DNA of 36,965 nucleotides from CALOBA01 sp942491465 (GCA_942491465.1 CALOBA010000001.1:1-36965); one strand, 5' to 3'; shown: positions 17,800 through 26,575, counted from the stretch's first letter. Made by a program: numbers and translations. The notes: a model not told the origin generated them from the letters alone.

Positions 17800-18944
17800 T
17801 GCCAACCATCGGGATCATCGCCAACGAGCCTTCAGGCGACCAGCTTGGTGCCGCCGTGGTGCAAGCCTTGCGGGAACGTCTTCCGCAGGCCCGCTTTATC
17901 GGCGTCGCGGGGCCGCGCATGCTTGATCAGGGTTGCGAGACCCTGCTGCCGATGGAAAAGCTGTCGGTCATGGGCTTGGTCGAGGTCGTCAAGGTCCTGC
18001 CGCAGCTACTGGCCACCCGGCGCCGGCTGATCCGGCAGCTCATCGCGCTGCGGCCGGCGGTGGTGATCGGCATCGACGCCCCGGATTTCAACCTCGGCTT
18101 GGAGCGACGTCTGCGCGAGCGCGGCATCAAGACCGTCCATCTGGTCAGCCCTACGGTCTGGGCCTGGCGGCCGGGGCGGGTCAAGACCATTCGCAAGGCC
18201 GTCGATCTGTTGCTCAGTATATTTCCGTTTGAAGCGCCTTTCCTGCGCAAGCACGACGTCCCGGTCCAGTACATCGGCCACCCACTGGCCGATTCCTTCC
18301 CGATGGAGGTGGACCAGAAGCAGGCGCGCCGACAACTCGGCCTGCCGCTGGATCAGCCGATCATCGCCGTACTGCCCGGCAGCCGCGCGGGTGAGATCGC
18401 CCGCAACGCCGTGCCGTTCATCAACACCGCGGACTGGTGCCACCAGCGACGCCCCGAGATCAGGTTTGTGGCGCCCATGGTTAATCCGACGCTCCAAGCG
18501 AGGTTCAAGGCGCAGGTCGACGCGCATGCCCCCGCGTTGCCAATCACCATCGTCGACGGCAACAGCCGCCTGGTCCTGGCCGCCGCCGACTGCGTACTCA
18601 CGGCGTCCGGAACCGCGACGCTGGAGGGGCTGCTCTCGAAGCGGGCCATGGTGGTCGGCTACCGGATCAATCCGCTGACCTATCAGCTGGTCAAGTGGCT
18701 TGACCTGATCAAGGTCCCCCACGCGGCCATGGCCAATCTACTGGTCGGGCGCGAACTCGCACCGGAGTTTCTTCAGCACCGCTGCCGCCCATCCCTGATG
18801 GGGCCGGCGCTGATCGCGCTGCTGGAGGATGCCGAGCAGCGTGCGCAGATCGCCGAGGCCTATCATCGGGTTCATCTTCAGCTACGGCGCGACGCCGCAA
18901 GCTCCGCCGCCCAAGCGATCATCGGGCTCATCAACGGATCATGA
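17799..18944 (+). CDS. lpxB: lipid-A-disaccharide synthase
   Basis: LpxB condenses UDP-2,3-diacylglucosamine with lipid X to form the lipid A disaccharide. The 381-residue glycosyltransferase (family GT19) has the opening IGIIANEPSGDQLGA, GVAGPRM, MGLVEVVKVLPQLL, the VSPTVWAWRPGR motif, VLPGSRAGEI and ADCVLTASGTATLE for nucleotide-sugar binding. Length equals E. coli (382). It overlaps lpxA by one base and rnhB by four. Confidence 0.97.
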   Translation: MPTIGIIANEPSGDQLGAAVVQALRERLPQARFIGVAGPRMLDQGCETLLPMEKLSVMGLVEVVKVLPQLLATRRRLIRQLIALRPAVVIGIDAPDFNLGLERRLRERGIKTVHLVSPTVWAWRPGRVKTIRKAVDLLLSIFPFEAPFLRKHDVPVQYIGHPLADSFPMEVDQKQARRQLGLPLDQPIIAVLPGSRAGEIARNAVPFINTADWCHQRRPEIRFVAPMVNPTLQARFKAQVDAHAPALPITIVDGNSRLVLAAADCVLTASGTATLEGLLSKRAMVVGYRINPLTYQLVKWLDLIKVPHAAMANLLVGRELAPEFLQHRCRPSLMGPALIALLEDAEQRAQIAEAYHRVHLQLRRDAASSAAQAIIGLINGS

Positions 18945-19534
18945 GCATCGTGGCGCACGCACAGGCCCTGCTGATAGCCGGCGTTGACGAGGCCGGTCGC
19001 GGACCATTGGCCGGGCCCGTCTTCGCCGCCGCCGTCATCCTCGACCCCAGGCGGCTGCCCGACGGGCTCGACGACTCCAAGCGGCTCAGCGCCAACGCGC
19101 GCACGCGTCTGGAGCCGCTGATCATGGACCAAGCCATCAGCTACGCCGTTGCCACAGCCAGCGCGGCGGAGATCGACGCCATAAACATCCTGCAGGCATC
19201 GCTGCTGGCGATGCGGCGCGCAATCATTGCCCTGGATCCGGCCCCGCTGCGCGTGCTGATCGACGGCAACCGCTGCCCCGGCGATCTGCCCTGCCCCGCA
19301 ACCGCAATCGTCGGCGGCGATGCCAGCGAGCCCGCCATCGCCGCCGCCTCGATCCTGGCCAAGGTCGGTCGCGATCGCGCCCTCACGGTGCTCGACACCC
19401 AATGGCCGGGTTACGGCTTCGCCCGCCACAAGGGTTACCCGACCAAGGCGCACTTGGCCGCACTTCGCGAACTCGGTCCCTGCCCGGAGCACCGACGCTC
19501 GTTCCGGCCGGTGCGCGAGCTGCTCCAGGACTAG
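18941..19534 (+). CDS. rnhB: ribonuclease HII
   Basis: RNase HII nicks RNA in RNA/DNA hybrids, including single ribonucleotides in DNA. The 197-residue protein carries the acidic catalytic set: Asp16-Glu17 in AGVDEAGRGPLAGPV, Asp108 in VLIDGN, and Asp127 in VGGDASEPAIAAASILAKVGRD. The C-terminus GYGFARHKGYPTKAHLAALRELGPCPEHRRSF is typical, with length like E. coli (198). It is the last gene of the conserved cluster; dnaE, which follows in E. coli, is absent here. Confidence 0.97.
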   Translation: MSIVAHAQALLIAGVDEAGRGPLAGPVFAAAVILDPRRLPDGLDDSKRLSANARTRLEPLIMDQAISYAVATASAAEIDAINILQASLLAMRRAIIALDPAPLRVLIDGNRCPGDLPCPATAIVGGDASEPAIAAASILAKVGRDRALTVLDTQWPGYGFARHKGYPTKAHLAALRELGPCPEHRRSFRPVRELLQD

Positions 19535-19553
19535 GAGCTATCCCCACCCGGAC

Positions 19554-20453
19554 TCACAACCGACCGCGCGCCGCGGCGAGGTCGTCGTCCAACAGGGTGC
19601 TCGCGGCGACGCGATAGCTGACCAGCACGCCCGCGACCGCCACCAGAGACGAGCCGACAAAGAAGCCCGGACTCAACTGCTCATCCCAGATCAGCCAGCC
19701 ATAACCGGCACCGAAGACCACGGCGAAATAGCCGAAGGTGCCCATCTTGGCGGCCGGCGCCAGCGACAGGCCGGTGGTCAGCAGGAACTGGCCCAGGGTC
19801 GCACAGCCGGCCAGCACCAGCAGCCAGCCGAACATGGGCAGCGACGGCGTCTGCCAGGCCCAGAGCAGCGGCGTTGCCGAGATCGACGTGGCCACCAGCG
19901 CAAAATAGACCAGGATGCGCGACGTGGGCTCATCCTGCGACAGCCGCCGCACCGTCACCTTCGCCAGCGCCGCCAGGGCGCCACCGAGCAGTCCGATCAG
20001 CGCCACCGGCGAGACCCCGCGCAGCCCGGGCTCCAGGATCACGACGACGCCGGCAAAGCCGACGCCGAGCCCGAGCCAGACCTTGGGCGAAACCCCCTCG
20101 TGCAGCCACAGCAGCGCCACCAAGGGGATGAACAGCGGCGCGGTCAATTTCAGCAACATCGCCTCCGCCAGCGGCAGATGGGCGATGGCGTAGAAGAAAC
20201 AGTACATGGCCGAGACGCCGGCGACCCCGCGCAACAGGTGCAGCATCGGCACCCGAGTGCGCAGGCCGCCGACGCCCCGGCGCAGCAGCCAGGGCAACAG
20301 GATCAGCAACCCGAAGGCGTTGCGAAAGAAGACCACAACCTCGTTCGGCAGCTGCCCCGAGACCATGCGCACGCCCACACCCATCGACGCGAAACAGAAC
20401 TCACCGAGAACAATGCACAGGGCACCGATCAGCAACGGACGCGTCGACGGCAT
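19554..20453 (-). CDS. EamA/DMT-family transporter
   Basis: The 299-residue protein has about ten hydrophobic helices arranged as two EamA repeats (about 8-145 and 150-285), the drug/metabolite transporter layout. The first repeat shows the family's GEFCFASMGVGVRMV near helix 1 and FFRNAFGLLILLPWLL. The second shows the matching GFFVGSSLVAVAGVLVSY at its end. The substrate is not predictable. It ends only 19 bases from the convergent rnhB stop with no evident terminator, so the two transcripts probably overlap. It starts 16 bases after the alanine-rich protein gene and is likely co-transcribed with it. Confidence 0.88.
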   Translation of the reverse strand: MPSTRPLLIGALCIVLGEFCFASMGVGVRMVSGQLPNEVVVFFRNAFGLLILLPWLLRRGVGGLRTRVPMLHLLRGVAGVSAMYCFFYAIAHLPLAEAMLLKLTAPLFIPLVALLWLHEGVSPKVWLGLGVGFAGVVVILEPGLRGVSPVALIGLLGGALAALAKVTVRRLSQDEPTSRILVYFALVATSISATPLLWAWQTPSLPMFGWLLVLAGCATLGQFLLTTGLSLAPAAKMGTFGYFAVVFGAGYGWLIWDEQLSPGFFVGSSLVAVAGVLVSYRVAASTLLDDDLAAARGRL

Positions 20454-20469
20454 GGGCGCGACTAGTCGA

Positions 20470-20868
20470 TCATTCGCCGCCGATCATGTCCTTTTGATCA
20501 TCCAGCATGGCATCGGTGGCCATCTCTTTAGCGGCCTCCTCGGTGACCGCCTCGGACTCCTTGAGCACGGCGGCCTGCTCCGAGCGCTCTTCAGCGACCT
20601 CGGCAGCGGCCTCGGCGGCATCGGCCTTGGCCGCGGCATCGGGGGCACCAGCCTCGGCGGCAGCCTCGGCCTCGGCCTGCTGCTCGGCCTCGCGGCCCAT
20701 GGCCGCATCGGCCATGCCCTGCACCGCATCGGCGGCCTCACCGACGTCCTCGGCAACCTGCTTCATCATGCCCGCGGCGGCATCGGCCGGGGTCTCGGCC
20801 CAAGCGAACGCGGACAGCGACAGGGTGCCGGCGGCGGCCAACAGGACCAACATTTGCTTCGAACTCAT
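20470..20868 (-). CDS. alanine/glutamate-rich secreted protein
   Basis: I do not recognise a family. The 132-residue protein begins MSSKQMLVLLAAAGTLSLSAFAWAE, a clear signal peptide with an AWA cleavage site near residue 24. The mature part is almost only Ala, Glu, Asp, Gln and Met, with no Cys and no aromatic residue, and would form a long acidic helix or coiled coil. It resembles low-complexity periplasmic or lipoprotein-like helical proteins. The gene leads eamA on the same strand, and CGGTTTATCCTAAA lies about 40 bases before its start, a motif also found upstream of bamA. Low-complexity composition makes homology calls unreliable. Confidence 0.65.
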   Translation of the reverse strand: MSSKQMLVLLAAAGTLSLSAFAWAETPADAAAGMMKQVAEDVGEAADAVQGMADAAMGREAEQQAEAEAAAEAGAPDAAAKADAAEAAAEVAEERSEQAAVLKESEAVTEEAAKEMATDAMLDDQKDMIGGE

Positions 20869-20906
20869 GATCGGATTCTCCAGTGGTTGATTGAAAACCG
20901 GTAAGA

Positions 20907-20920
20907 TTTAGGATAAACCG
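20907..20920 (-). repeat. 14-base motif shared with 12380-12393, upstream of the alanine-rich protein gene
   Basis: On the minus strand this reads CGGTTTATCCTAAA, identical to the bamA upstream motif and about 40 bases from the start codon. The surrounding 20880-20925 is AT-rich compared with its neighbours, as expected for a promoter. The remaining sequence up to 21116 shows no convincing gene. Confidence 0.35.
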
Positions 20921-21116
20921 GGTGATCGATGCCGACACGCAACAGGGATCGGGCCAGGCGTCCACAATCGGACACCGCGTGGGCCGGCCCTGTGGCCGGC
21001 AACGAACAGTCGTCGCACAGGGCAAGGATGACGAGATGGCGACGACCACCGCGATTGTTGCATAGCTGGCCTGCTATCACCACACCGACACCCCCAGCAC
21101 CGACTCGCCACCGCCT

Positions 21117-21983
21117 ATGCGCGCCACTGCCCTGTTCTTCTGCTACATGCTTGCCTGCCTGATCCTGGCGGCGCTGATGACCTGGCTGCTGATGTTGCCG
21201 GGCTGGCTGACGCTGGAGCCGGAACGGCTGATGGGACGGGTGGCGCAGGTGGCGATGCTGGCGGGTGTTTGGTGGTTCCTGCGCTGGCAGGGCCTGGCCA
21301 ACCGTACATCCCTCGGGTTCGCTGTCGGCACCCCGACCCTGTTGGGCACGGCGGCGATGGGCTGGCTGCTCGGTGTCGCCATGCTCGGCGCTCTGGTGGC
21401 GGCCCTGTTGCTGCTCGGCGTGCGGGTACCCGAGACCTGGGGACCGCAGATGGCCGCATCGCTGCTGGAGAAGGCCGTCGCCGCGCTGATCGGCGGCCTG
21501 CTGATCGGCCTGTTGGAGGAGCTGTTCTTCCGCGGCGCCCTATTCTCGGCCATCCGCCGCCGCGGCGGCCTCGCCTCGGCCGCCGCCTGGTCCGCCCTGC
21601 TCTATGCGGCGGTACACTTCATGAAGCCTCACGGCCTGCCCGCCGACCTGGCCTACGGTTGGGCGACGAACTGGCAGATCTTCACCAGCACCTTCACCGG
21701 CCTGCCGCGGTGGGAACACCTGGACTCCCTGGTTGCCCTGTTCCTGGCCGGCGTGCTGCTGGCGCTGGTGCGCGAGCGCACCGGCCACATCGGCTGGTGC
21801 ATCGGCCTGCATGCCGGCTGGGTCTTCGTCATCCAGGTCACCCGCCGGGCCACCGACGGCGACGATCAGGCGGCCCTGGCCTTTCTCACCGGCGGCTACG
21901 ACGGCGTCATCGGCTGGCTCGGCGCGGCCTGGATCGGCCTGATCATCTGGCTGTGGTGGCGGCGCGGCCGGTCAGCGCCTTGA
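21117..21983 (+). CDS. CPBP-family intramembrane metalloprotease
   Basis: The 288-residue, very hydrophobic protein has about eight membrane segments and the CPBP/Abi (CAAX-processing and bacteriocin-protection) signatures: GLLEELFFRGALFSAI with Glu134, Glu135 and Arg139; YAAVHFMKP with His167; and GWCIGLHAGW with His232. These form the glutamate/histidine active site of Rce1-like proteases. In bacteria the family includes bacteriocin self-immunity and prenyl-processing-like proteins, and the substrate here is unknown. It is preceded by a 248-base region without a gene and followed 80 bases later by a tyrosine phosphatase gene on the same strand. Confidence 0.88.
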   Translation: MRATALFFCYMLACLILAALMTWLLMLPGWLTLEPERLMGRVAQVAMLAGVWWFLRWQGLANRTSLGFAVGTPTLLGTAAMGWLLGVAMLGALVAALLLLGVRVPETWGPQMAASLLEKAVAALIGGLLIGLLEELFFRGALFSAIRRRGGLASAAAWSALLYAAVHFMKPHGLPADLAYGWATNWQIFTSTFTGLPRWEHLDSLVALFLAGVLLALVRERTGHIGWCIGLHAGWVFVIQVTRRATDGDDQAALAFLTGGYDGVIGWLGAAWIGLIIWLWWRRGRSAP

Positions 21984-22063
21984 GGCCGCCCGGGGCACCA
22001 GGCCTGCCCACGGTGGTAGACTCCCGCCTCGAGATTTCAGCACGAGCCCTTCAAAATCGCATC

Positions 22064-22561
22064 ATGAACGAGACAGCAACGGTCAAGGTCCTCTTCGTCT
22101 GCATGGGCAACATCTGCCGCTCGCCCACCGCCGAGGGCGTATTTCGCAAGCTCGTGGAAGACGCGGGCCTCTCCGAGCGCATCGAGATCGATTCCGCCGG
22201 TACCCACGCCTACCACGTCGACGAGCCGCCGGACAGCCGCGCCCAGGAGACGGCCCTGCGCCGCGGCATCCGCATGGCGGACCTGCGCGCCCGCCGCACC
22301 AAGCCCGAAGACTTCGAGCAATTCGACTACATCCTGGCCATGGACCAGGACAACTTCCACAGCTTGTCCAACATCTGCCCGCCGGGCCACGAGCGGCGCC
22401 TCTCCCTGCTCCTGGACTACGCCCCCGACATCGGCACCCGCGAGGTCCCCGACCCCTACTACGGCGGTGCCTCCGGTTTCGAGCGCGTCTTCGACATGGT
22501 CGAGGCCGCCGCCGACGGACTGCTCCAGGACATCCGCCGACGGCATTTCCGGGACGGATGA
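22064..22561 (+). CDS. low-molecular-weight protein-tyrosine phosphatase
   Basis: The 165-residue protein has the catalytic P-loop VCMGNICRSPTAEG with nucleophile Cys13 and Arg19 near its N-terminus and the general acid Asp130 in VPDPYYGG, the two hallmarks of the LMW-PTP family. Bacterial members often remove phosphate from tyrosine kinases that control polysaccharide export, but no such kinase is here. The frame is open far upstream, yet the ATG at 22064 places the P-loop at its normal distance from the start, so the upstream part is not coding. It converges on glgP. Confidence 0.93.
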   Translation: MNETATVKVLFVCMGNICRSPTAEGVFRKLVEDAGLSERIEIDSAGTHAYHVDEPPDSRAQETALRRGIRMADLRARRTKPEDFEQFDYILAMDQDNFHSLSNICPPGHERRLSLLLDYAPDIGTREVPDPYYGGASGFERVFDMVEAAADGLLQDIRRRHFRDG

Positions 22562-22570
22562 ACGATTTGG

Positions 22571-22591
22571 CCGGCGTTTGGACCACGCCGG
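22571..22591. terminator. inverted repeat between convergent genes
   Basis: CCGGCGT (22571-22577) pairs with ACGCCGG (22585-22591) across 7 bases, in the 48-base gap between the phosphatase and glycogen phosphorylase stop codons. It could serve both strands, though neither side shows a strong T-run, so efficiency is doubtful. Confidence 0.4.
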
Positions 22592-22609
22592 GCCTATCGC
22601 CGGCTCAGG

Positions 22610-25078
22610 TCACCCCAAGGGCTCGATCCCCCAGATCCGCTGCGCATACTCGGTCACGGACCGATCGCTGGAGAACGGCCCCATCCGCGCCACGTTGCAG
22701 ATCGCCATCCGCGTCCAGCGCTCGCGCTCGCGCCAACAGCGATCGACCTCATCTTGGGCGGCGAGGTAGGCCGGGAAGTCGGCCAGGACCAGGTAGGGGT
22801 CGTGATCGAGCAGCTGGTCCATCAGGCCGGTATAGCGCCCGCGATCGTCGGGGCAGATGTCGCCGTTGCGGATCATATCGATGACGCGGCGGAGCAGCGG
22901 ATCGCGCGCGTAGTGCTCCCGCGGGGCGTAGCCGCCAGCGCGCAGGGTCGCGGCGGCGGGCTCGTCGAGCCCGAAGACGAACATGTTCTCGCGCCCGACC
23001 GCGTTGCAGATCTCGATATTGGCGCCGTCCATGGTGCCGATGGTCAGCGCACCGTTGAGCGCAAACTTCATGTTGCCGGTACCCGACGCCTCGGTGCCGG
23101 CGGTGGAGATCTGCTCCGATAGGTCGCTGGCCGGGAAGATGCGCTCGGCCAGCGAGACACCGTAGTTGGGCACGAACACCAGCTGCAGCAGACCGCGCAC
23201 GGCGGGGTCGGCATCGATGAAGCGGGCCAGGTCGTTGGCCAGGCGGATGATGAGCTTCGCCGTCCAATACCCCGGCGCGGCCTTGCCGCCCATGAGCACG
23301 GTGCGCGGCACCCAGTCGCCGTTGGGCGCGTCGGTGATGCGCAGGTAGTGGGCGAGCACCCGCAGCAGGTTCATCAGCTGGCGCTTGTATTCGTGGATGC
23401 GCTTGATCTGGACATCGATCAGGCTGTCCGGGTCGAACGAGCGCTCCACATGCGGCTCCAGATACTTGGCCAGGACGTCCCCGTTGCCGCGCTTGAGATC
23501 GGCCCAGGTCTGGCGAAAGGCGGCGTCGTCGGCCAAGGGCTCCAGGTCGCGCAGGCGCTCCAGGTCGGTAATCCAGCCCTCGCCGATGGACTCGCTGATC
23601 AGCCGCGCCAGCGATGGATTGGCCTGCAGCAGCCAGCGGCGCTGGGTGACCCCATTGGTCACATTACCGAAGCGATCCGGCCAGAGGTCGTGAAAGTCCC
23701 GAAACAGGCCCCGACGCAGCAGCTCGCTGTGCAGCTCGGCGACGCCGTTGACCGAATGGCTGCCGATCAGCGCCAAGTGGGCCATACGCAGGCGCTTGAC
23801 ATCGCCTTCCTGGAAGATCGACATGCGCGCGACGCGCTCGCCGTCGCCGGGCCAGCGCGCGGCGATCTCGTCGAGGAAGCGGCGGTTGATCTCGCAGATG
23901 ATGTCGAAGTGACGCGGCAGCAGCCGCTGGAACAGATCCACGTCCCAGCACTCCAGGGCCTCCGGCATCAACGTGTGGTTGGTGTAGGAGAAGACCCGCC
24001 GGACCAGATCCCAAGCCTGCTCCCAGCCCAGGCCCTGGTGGTCCATCAACAGCCGCATCAGCTCCGGGATGGCCACCGTCGGATGGGTATCGTTCAGATG
24101 CACCGCGATTCCGTCGGGCAGCTCCTCGACGAGGCCGTCGCCATCGAGGAAGTCCTCCAGGATGCGCGCCAGCGATGCCGCAACGAAGAAGTACTGCTGC
24201 TTCAGCCGCAGCTCGCGCCCGGCCTGGGTCTGGTCGTTCGGGTACAGGACCTGAGAGATGGTCTCGTCACTGGCCTTCTCCTCCACCGCGCGCAGGTAGT
24301 CGCCGTCGTTGAAGTACTGCAGATTGAACTCGTCGCTGGATACCGCCCGCCACAGGATCAGCGGGTTGGCGACCGCGTTTTGCCAGCCGGGCACCAGGGT
24401 CTCGTAGGGCAAGGCCCAGACCGTGCTCGCCGGGTGCCAATGCACCCGGAGCCCGCCGTCGGGCGCGTCGTCATAATCGCAATGACCGCCGAAGCCCACC
24501 AGGATGCGCTCCTCCGGGCGCGGCGTCTCCCAGGGGCTGCCGCGCACCAGCCAGTTGTCCGGTCGCTCCACCTGGACGCCATCACGGATCTCCTGCTGAA
24601 ACATCCCGTACTGATAGCGGATACCGTAGCCGACGGCCGGGTAGCCCCGCGTGGCCAGCGAATCCAGAAAACAGGCCGCGAGCCGCCCCAGCCCGCCGTT
24701 GCCGAGGCCGACGTCGATCTCCTCCTCGTAGACATCCTCCAGGGCCACGCCCAGATCCCAGAGCGCGGTCCTGGCCTCGTCCTGGAGCTCCAGGTTGATG
24801 ACGGCGTTCTGCAACGCGCGGCCGTTCAGAAACTCCAACGACAGATAGTGCACCCGCTTCGCCCGCGCGCCCCGGCAGCTTGCCTCGGTGCGCAGCCAGT
24901 CGCTCATCTGCCGGCCACGCACCGCCAGGGCCAGGGCCAGGTACTTGTCGTAGCGCAGCGCCTGCTCGGGCTCGCGACCGATGGCCAGCCGCAACGAGGC
25001 GATGCAATCGTCACCCAAGGACTGTCGGGCCTGTGGATGCCGGGGCGATGGCTCGGCGTGATCGTGCTCGTTGGGCAT
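22610..25078 (-). CDS. glgP: glycogen/starch/alpha-glucan phosphorylase
   Basis: This enzyme releases glucose-1-phosphate from glycogen using pyridoxal phosphate. The 822-residue protein matches the family length (E. coli GlgP 815). It has YLSLEFLNGRAL near residue 80, GLGNGGLGRLAACFLDS, VHLNDTHPTVAIPELMR, the YTNHTLMPEALE segment, and the PLP-lysine motif EASGTGNMKFALNGALTIGT near residue 665 followed by DGANIEI. I start at 25078 because GGGGGA lies just before that ATG; the frame is open to 25246 but the extra part has no family match. No other glycogen gene is in the window. Confidence 0.96.
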   Translation of the reverse strand: MPNEHDHAEPSPRHPQARQSLGDDCIASLRLAIGREPEQALRYDKYLALALAVRGRQMSDWLRTEASCRGARAKRVHYLSLEFLNGRALQNAVINLELQDEARTALWDLGVALEDVYEEEIDVGLGNGGLGRLAACFLDSLATRGYPAVGYGIRYQYGMFQQEIRDGVQVERPDNWLVRGSPWETPRPEERILVGFGGHCDYDDAPDGGLRVHWHPASTVWALPYETLVPGWQNAVANPLILWRAVSSDEFNLQYFNDGDYLRAVEEKASDETISQVLYPNDQTQAGRELRLKQQYFFVAASLARILEDFLDGDGLVEELPDGIAVHLNDTHPTVAIPELMRLLMDHQGLGWEQAWDLVRRVFSYTNHTLMPEALECWDVDLFQRLLPRHFDIICEINRRFLDEIAARWPGDGERVARMSIFQEGDVKRLRMAHLALIGSHSVNGVAELHSELLRRGLFRDFHDLWPDRFGNVTNGVTQRRWLLQANPSLARLISESIGEGWITDLERLRDLEPLADDAAFRQTWADLKRGNGDVLAKYLEPHVERSFDPDSLIDVQIKRIHEYKRQLMNLLRVLAHYLRITDAPNGDWVPRTVLMGGKAAPGYWTAKLIIRLANDLARFIDADPAVRGLLQLVFVPNYGVSLAERIFPASDLSEQISTAGTEASGTGNMKFALNGALTIGTMDGANIEICNAVGRENMFVFGLDEPAAATLRAGGYAPREHYARDPLLRRVIDMIRNGDICPDDRGRYTGLMDQLLDHDPYLVLADFPAYLAAQDEVDRCWRERERWTRMAICNVARMGPFSSDRSVTEYAQRIWGIEPLG

Positions 25079-25435
25079 GGGTCCCCCTGAGAATGTGGCG
25101 AGTAAAGTCCTGGAGTTTACGCCCGATGACGGATTCGGGCGTGCTTCGGTGCCCGAGCCCCAACCCGGCGCAGCCGCAATCCAAGCGTTCAAATTTTTCG
25201 GGGTATAGTGACTAAGCATCAGATGAACAGGCTTCTCGCATTCCACGCCGGCCGGTCCGAGGCCCTGTTCCTCCCGTTCTGCTTTGCGCTACCATCCCGG
25301 CCCCGTTGCTCAAGGCTTGGGCCGGAACCCCCTCGCCCCGATGTCTTGCAAAACGGTGATCGCCCCACCGGCACAGCGCGCCTGCGCCCCGCAGCGCCGT
25401 CTCTTCCCTAAATCCAGCCTGTCGGAACCCCAACC
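25079..25435. other. divergent intergenic region, no gene supported
   Basis: It separates glgP (minus) from the small ORF at 25436 (plus). The glgP side carries its ribosome-binding site. An AT-rich patch at 25188-25209 contains TATAGT (25204-25209), a possible -10 on the plus strand without a matching -35. A 67-residue open frame at 25208-25411 has no family features and biased Pro/Arg content, so I do not call it. Confidence 0.5.
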
Positions 25436-25564
25436 ATGAACGAGCTGCAACCCGCCGCCGATACCTCGCCGAGCCCCCGCGGCCTCGGACTGCGCATACT
25501 CGGCTGGTTCTTGATGACCGGCAGCCTGGGGCTGGTATCCTGCCAGTCCCTATTCCACTGGTGA
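25436..25564 (+). CDS. small putative membrane or lipoprotein (42 residues)
   Basis: ATG at 25436 opens a 42-residue frame ending TGA at 25562-25564, 10 bases before the XpaC-like gene. A polar N-terminus (MNELQPAADTSPSPRG) is followed by one hydrophobic segment (LRILGWFLMTGSLGLVSC) that ends in LVSC, which fits a lipobox, and a short tail QSLFHW. It could be a small lipoprotein or a single-pass membrane protein. I know no family. The ribosome-binding site is weak (GGAACC). Tight spacing and orientation suggest it belongs to the xpaC-telA operon and may act with these proteins; that is inference. Confidence 0.5.
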   Translation: MNELQPAADTSPSPRGLGLRILGWFLMTGSLGLVSCQSLFHW

Positions 25565-25574
25565 GTCGTCGATC

Positions 25575-26489
25575 ATGAGTCAGGACATCGAGCCCCGCTC
25601 CGCGACGGGGCCTGTCAAATCGGTCAACGCGAGGGTCCAGCGTGCCGGCGATACCTCCACGCCGGCCCGGCCCGCGGCCCCGCTGAAGGTGCCCGGCAGC
25701 GGCACCGTCGCCCTGTGGCTGCTGTCGTCGCCGGTGCCCGTTGCCGCGATCATCGCCCTGGCGGCGGGCCGGGTCACCGGCTTTGCGGCCGATGCCCTGG
25801 GCTACGCGCTGATCGTGCTTGCGGCTTTTCTCACCCGCCGCGGCCTGATCGGCGACCCGGAGGCCAGCCTGCGGCGCTGGTCGCGGCGCTGGCGGCTGCC
25901 CTGGCGCAACCTGGGGGCCGCCGCGCTGGCCGCCGGCACCGGGCTGATCGCGTTTTGGGATGTCGGCTATTCCATCGCCGCCAGCCTCGCCTTCGCCGGC
26001 GTCTCGGTGATCGCGTTCCACCTGCTCTACGGGTTGGAGCCGCTGAGCCGCGGCGCCGACCCCCTCGGCGACGACCGCGAGGCCCGCGCCGTGGTCGCGG
26101 CCCTGGCCGAGGCCGAGGATCGGCTGATCAACATCGAGCGCGTCGCCGGCGGCATCGGCAACCCGGAGCTTCGGGTACGCCTCGGGCGCATCGCCGCCGA
26201 GGGGCGTGGCATCCTGGAGCAGATCGCCGCGCGACCGTCGGACCTGCGCCGCGCCCGCCGCTTCCTGACCGTATTCCTGGAAGGTGCCGAGCAGGTCTCC
26301 GACGGCTATGCCCGCACCCACAGCTTCAGCGACTCCGCGGAACTGGAGCAGAGCTTCCGCAACGTGCTGATCACCATCGAAGATCAGTTCAAGTCTCAGC
26401 GCGAGCGCCTGCGCCGGGCCGATGTGCTCGACCTCGACGTGCAGATCGAGGTGCTGAAGAAGCAACTGGCGCAGGAGGGCTTCCGCTGA
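25575..26489 (+). CDS. XpaC-like protein (5-bromo-4-chloroindolyl phosphate hydrolysis family)
   Basis: The 304-residue protein has a Pro/Thr-rich N-terminus, two hydrophobic regions (about 46-86 and 112-150, two hairpins of membrane helices), and a helical C-terminal cytoplasmic half (about 165-304) ending DVLDLDVQIEVLKKQLAQEGF, which is typical of the XpaC family. The name comes from a Bacillus phenotype of hydrolysing a chromogenic phosphate; no catalytic site is established and the real role is unclear. Pairing with a TelA gene, as here, is common (for example Bacillus xpaC-yaaN), implying a joint envelope-related function. Confidence 0.8.
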   Translation: MSQDIEPRSATGPVKSVNARVQRAGDTSTPARPAAPLKVPGSGTVALWLLSSPVPVAAIIALAAGRVTGFAADALGYALIVLAAFLTRRGLIGDPEASLRRWSRRWRLPWRNLGAAALAAGTGLIAFWDVGYSIAASLAFAGVSVIAFHLLYGLEPLSRGADPLGDDREARAVVAALAEAEDRLINIERVAGGIGNPELRVRLGRIAAEGRGILEQIAARPSDLRRARRFLTVFLEGAEQVSDGYARTHSFSDSAELEQSFRNVLITIEDQFKSQRERLRRADVLDLDVQIEVLKKQLAQEGFR

Positions 26490-26537
26490 GACCTGCGCCG
26501 GGAGATCAGATTCGCCCGCTTCCGGCGACGATCTGCC

Positions 26538-26575
26538 CCGTGCCTTTGCGACCTTTGCCTCCGTGCGGTAAACGA
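26538..26575. repeat. CTTTGCG-type low-complexity element between xpaC-like and telA
   Basis: The 119-base gap between the two genes contains CCTTTGCGACCTTTGCCTCC followed by GTGCGGTAAA. It resembles the CTGCGTCTTTGCGTGAG stretch at 34600-34680. I recall similar degenerate elements dispersed in many bacterial genomes; their nature is unclear. Confidence 0.35.

Noticed and set aside
20869..21116. Small genes in the region before the CPBP gene
   Set aside because: Open frames on both strands are short, Arg/Pro-rich and without a ribosome-binding site.
21269..22063. Long N-terminal extension of the phosphatase
   Set aside because: It overlaps the CPBP gene in another frame and has shadow composition; the phosphatase P-loop is at normal distance from ATG 22064.
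25208..25411. 67-residue open frame
   Set aside because: GTG start without a ribosome-binding site, Pro/Arg-biased tail and no family feature; likely random in GC-rich DNA.
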